In this document: positions 14,308-16,870 of the stretch, in pieces
How positions within the stretch are numbered: the first letter of the stretch is position 1
Layout: each line of letters opens with the position of its first letter
Source: Oligosphaeraceae bacterium
Lineage (GTDB): Bacteria; Verrucomicrobiota; Lentisphaeria; Oligosphaerales; Oligosphaeraceae
DNA length: 16,870 nucleotides
Direction of reading: 5' to 3'
Assembly (NCBI GenBank): GCA_012515455.1
Contig: JAAYYJ010000509.1
Coordinates: forward strand, 1-16,870
Made by a program: the position numbers and the translations under genes
Notes under the pieces: generated by a model
The model's database searches: none
The model's input: the letters and a program-made list of their open reading frames with translations, nothing else
What the model was told of the DNA's origin: nothing

Positions 14308-15675
14308 ATGAAAGACCGACTTCGTGCTGCCTTGCAGGGCTGCCCGGCTGATTACGCCGAAATTCGTTTTGAGGAATACGACGGCAGCTCCTTCGGTTAC
14401 CGCGGCAAGGACCTTGATACTGCTACCACGGCCTGCAGCTGTGGCGGAGTCATCCGGGCCTGTGTCAAAGGTGGTTGGGGGACCTGCGTTTTCGATACTC
14501 TCGACAATTTGCGGGCCAAAGTCTGGGAGGCGTGCGCCGATGCCGCCCTGGTGGGGCAGGAAAAGACCCTGCTGGCCGAAGTGCCGATCCCACCGGAAAT
14601 CATCTCTCTGCCGCCCTTCCGGCACGATTTCCGGGAGGTGAGCATCAGCGCCAAACTGTCACTGCTCAAGAGTTATAACGACATTATTCTGCACCACAAC
14701 CCGGCCATCGAATCCAGCTCGGTCAATTACAGCGAGGGCATCCGCACCATTTATTTTGCCTCCACTCGTGGCGTCTATCATCAGAAGCGCCTGCCGAAAA
14801 TACTGCTCAGCCTGGGCGCATTCGCGCGTCAGGGCGACCAGGTCCAGCGTGCCCATGAGAGCTTCTCCTCTGGCGATGACTACCAGGTGGTGCTGGGCCG
14901 CGAACAGACCGCCTGCGAAATCGCGCAGCGCGCGGCCGCGCTGCTGCAGGCACCGAAATGCGAAGGCGGACGGCATACCGTGGTGCTGCGACCTGATTTT
15001 GCCGGGGTGTTCATTCACGAGGCCTTCGGGCATCTGAGCGAGGCGGATTTCCTGTACGAGAATGATAAGATGCGGGCCCTGATGCAACTGGGGCGCAAGG
15101 TCGGGGGACCAGCCTTGAATGTCTACGATGACGGGACCCTGCCGGGGCTGGCCGGGACTCTGCCGGTGGACGACGAGGGCACGCCGCCGCAGCGGACCGC
15201 GCTGATTCGCGACGGGGTGCTCGCCGGTCATCTGCATTCTCTGGAGACCGCCGGCAAGATGGGTGCCCGCCCCACCGGCAACGCCCGCACAGTGGGCCGG
15301 CATCATGTGCCGATTGTGCGCATGACCAACACCTTCATTGACAACGGGCCGTTGAGCAAGGAGGAGCTGTTCGCCGGCGTTGACGATGGCATTTACGCTT
15401 GCGGCCTCTTCGGCGGCCAGACCATGATGGAGATGTTCACCTTCTCCGCCGCCTACGCCTACCGCATCAAGAACGGCCAGCTCGGCGAATTGGTGCGGGA
15501 TGTGGTCATGTCCGGAAACGTCTTCCAGACTTTGCACACCATTGACGGCATCGCCAATGACCTGACCATCGTTAATCGCGGCGGCGGCTGCGGCAAGAAC
15601 GGGCAGGCGCCCCTGCCGGTGACTTTCGGCGGACCCCATATCCGCATTCAGGATGTGCTCATTGGCGGAAAATAA
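14308..15675 (+). CDS. tldD: TldD metalloprotease subunit
   Basis: The product is 455 residues (Escherichia coli TldD has 481). The zinc motif HExxxH is visible as HEAFGH at residues 237-242, followed by LSEADF, with the conserved late cysteine in GGGCGKNGQ (Cys428). TldD forms a heterodimer with TldE in which TldD carries the metal; the complex degrades unfolded peptides and in some bacteria trims ribosomally made peptides such as microcin B17. The ATG at 14308 has GAGG 4 nt upstream and lies 13 nt after the preceding stop. The tldE gene follows after 27 nt. The HEAFGHLSEADF form is that of the shorter, non-enterobacterial lineage. No signal peptide is seen, so it acts in the cytoplasm. Confidence 0.95.
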   Translation: MKDRLRAALQGCPADYAEIRFEEYDGSSFGYRGKDLDTATTACSCGGVIRACVKGGWGTCVFDTLDNLRAKVWEACADAALVGQEKTLLAEVPIPPEIISLPPFRHDFREVSISAKLSLLKSYNDIILHHNPAIESSSVNYSEGIRTIYFASTRGVYHQKRLPKILLSLGAFARQGDQVQRAHESFSSGDDYQVVLGREQTACEIAQRAAALLQAPKCEGGRHTVVLRPDFAGVFIHEAFGHLSEADFLYENDKMRALMQLGRKVGGPALNVYDDGTLPGLAGTLPVDDEGTPPQRTALIRDGVLAGHLHSLETAGKMGARPTGNARTVGRHHVPIVRMTNTFIDNGPLSKEELFAGVDDGIYACGLFGGQTMMEMFTFSAAYAYRIKNGQLGELVRDVVMSGNVFQTLHTIDGIANDLTIVNRGGGCGKNGQAPLPVTFGGPHIRIQDVLIGGK

Positions 15676-15702
15676 GCTTACCAGCAAGGAGTTAAAATAA
15701 CC

Positions 15703-16870
15703 ATGAGAGTATTTTGCGAGAAGGATGTCGAGCGTGCCCGGCAATGCCTGACCCTGGCCCAGTCCCTGGGAGCCAGCGCCGCAGAAGTTAAGGTCAGCTA
15801 CGGGACCGCGTACGGCTGCAGCTTCGAGGCCGGGCGCCTGAAGCAGACCGGCACCAGCGAGACGCTGCAGTACAGCCTGTCGGTGATCGTCAACGGACAC
15901 CGCGGCGACGCTGGCGGCAACCGCATGGATGCACTGGAGGAGATGACGCGCCGCGCGGTGGCCCTGGCCGCCGAGGGTGCAGTCGCGCATTTCGACCGCT
16001 TCCCTTCGCCGGGACAGTATGCGCAGGTCCGCACCAGCTCGGATACGGTCCGGCAGCTGACCCGGGCCAAGCTTATCGGCGACTGCACGGAGCTGGTCGA
16101 TTTCCTCAAGAGTCTCGATGCCGGTATGGATATCCAGGCTGGCGGCGGCCGTTCCGAGGGCGAGGGATTCTGCCTGAATTCCGGCGGCTTCTTCCAGGAA
16201 CAGGAGAGCACCAGCTGGAGTCTGGCAGGCGGATTCTGCCGGGTGGCAGGAGAGGATATGCTGTTTTCCGGCAGCAGCCGGAGCTGGGGCGAGGTGAATG
16301 AATTTTATGACCTGCAGGCCATCAAAAAAGAATTGCAGGAGGATTACCAATATGGCATCCGCCCCGCCGGTGCGATCAGCGGCGTCTATCCGGTGCTGCT
16401 CAGCCCCCAGGCCGCAGGGATGTTCCTGGGGCCGGTGCTGTCAGCCTTGAACGGCCGCTCGGTTTTCAAGGGAACGTCCCCGCTGAAGGACAAGCTGGGA
16501 CAACGCTGTTTTGACCCAAAACTGACCCTGCGGGATGAGCCGCATCTCGATTATGCCCCGGGCTCATCGGCCTATGATGACGCCGGTCTTCCGACGCGCC
16601 CGGTCACGCTGATTGATGCGGGAGTGGTCAGGATGTTCCTGTACGATTATGACACTGCGCATCTGGCCGGAGTGGAGCCGACCGCGCACAGCGCCTGTGA
16701 GCCGTACAACACCCGGGTGCAGCTCGGCGGCATGCCGTCTGAAGAGCTGCTGCGTTCAATCAAGCGCGGTCTATATGTGAAATATTTTCTCGGATTCGGG
16801 CAGGGGAATATCGGCAATGGCGATTTTTCCACCAATGTCGCCCTGGGATTCCTGATTGAGAATGGCGAGA
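15703..16870 (+). CDS. tldE: TldE/PmbA partner of TldD, cut by the window edge
   Basis: At least 389 residues are present and the frame is still open at the right edge; TldE is normally about 440-450 residues, so roughly 50 are missing. Characteristic stretches are PVLLSPQAAGMFLGPVLSAL, NGRSVFKGTSPLKDKLGQ, APGSSAYDDAGLPTRPVTLID, and GNIGNGDFS near the end. The HExxxH zinc motif is absent, as expected for the non-metal subunit. The ATG at 15703 is preceded by AAGGAG with a rather long spacing of 11 nt. It is encoded 27 nt after tldD, as the heterodimer requires. Confidence 0.93.
   Translation, partial: MRVFCEKDVERARQCLTLAQSLGASAAEVKVSYGTAYGCSFEAGRLKQTGTSETLQYSLSVIVNGHRGDAGGNRMDALEEMTRRAVALAAEGAVAHFDRFPSPGQYAQVRTSSDTVRQLTRAKLIGDCTELVDFLKSLDAGMDIQAGGGRSEGEGFCLNSGGFFQEQESTSWSLAGGFCRVAGEDMLFSGSSRSWGEVNEFYDLQAIKKELQEDYQYGIRPAGAISGVYPVLLSPQAAGMFLGPVLSALNGRSVFKGTSPLKDKLGQRCFDPKLTLRDEPHLDYAPGSSAYDDAGLPTRPVTLIDAGVVRMFLYDYDTAHLAGVEPTAHSACEPYNTRVQLGGMPSEELLRSIKRGLYVKYFLGFGQGNIGNGDFSTNVALGFLIENGE

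Noticed and set aside
14659..16350. Very long open frame (563 codons) on the minus strand
   Set aside because: It lies wholly antisense to tldD and tldE, whose motifs are unmistakable. The high GC content leaves few stops on the opposite strand, and the translation has no recognisable domain.
1..16870. tRNA/rRNA genes, CRISPR arrays, insertion sequences
   Set aside because: No regular spaced repeats, transposase motifs, target-site duplications or tRNA-like T-arm sequences were seen on reading both strands.

Overview
The window is about 16.9 kb of GC-rich bacterial chromosome. It holds fourteen protein genes and no RNA gene, mobile element or CRISPR array that I can see. The first 14 bases are all G, which looks like a contig end or a sequencing/assembly artefact. 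The last gene runs off the right edge. ExbB/ExbD-type motor proteins and a secreted TPR protein point to a two-membraned (Gram-negative-type) bacterium. The mixture of ExbB/ExbD-TPR, FHA, TIM-barrel sugar isomerase, inositol-phosphatase and TldD/TldE genes resembles the Planctomycetes-Verrucomicrobia-Lentisphaerae group. That placement is an inference from gene content, not a proof.

Layout. (A) 1-4737, minus strand: exbB-like, exbD-like and a large secreted TPR gene form a tight operon reading leftwards (exbD and TPR overlap by 4 nt, and the TPR gene starts at TTG behind a strong ribosome binding site). A separate FHA-domain gene with a C-terminal membrane anchor follows, with its own putative promoter and a textbook intrinsic terminator at 72-106. 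(B) 4770-7281, minus strand: a cysteine synthase-like PLP enzyme overlaps a short-chain dehydrogenase by 8 nt; after a 138-nt gap comes a KDPG-type aldolase. Putative sigma70-like promoters lie before the cysK-like gene and before the aldolase. (C) 7282-7595: an intergenic stretch with two perfect inverted repeats and the cysK promoter. (D) 7596-12434, minus strand: moxR-type AAA+ ATPase, a CapA-type metallophosphatase (broken by a one-base frameshift), a divergent Glu/Asp racemase-family protein overlapping it by 8 nt, an inositol monophosphatase-family protein and a TIM-barrel sugar isomerase, all in the same direction. (E) 12435-12669: a 235-nt divergent regulatory region with a 13-bp direct repeat. 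(F) 12670-16870, plus strand: a DUF58 protein, an unrecognised two-TM protein (4-nt overlap), tldD and a partial tldE.

How they may work together. ExbB/ExbD/TPR probably form a proton-driven envelope complex. MoxR and DUF58 normally act together, but here they are transcribed divergently from a shared region, and the DUF58 arm runs straight on into the TldD/TldE metalloprotease pair. The CapA-like, racemase-like, phosphatase and isomerase genes look like one metabolic operon whose substrate cannot be told from sequence. No clearly new defence or mobile system was found. The most unusual points are the racemase/CapA pair without a poly-glutamate synthetase, the divergent MoxR/DUF58-TldDE arrangement with its repeats, and the CapA frameshift.
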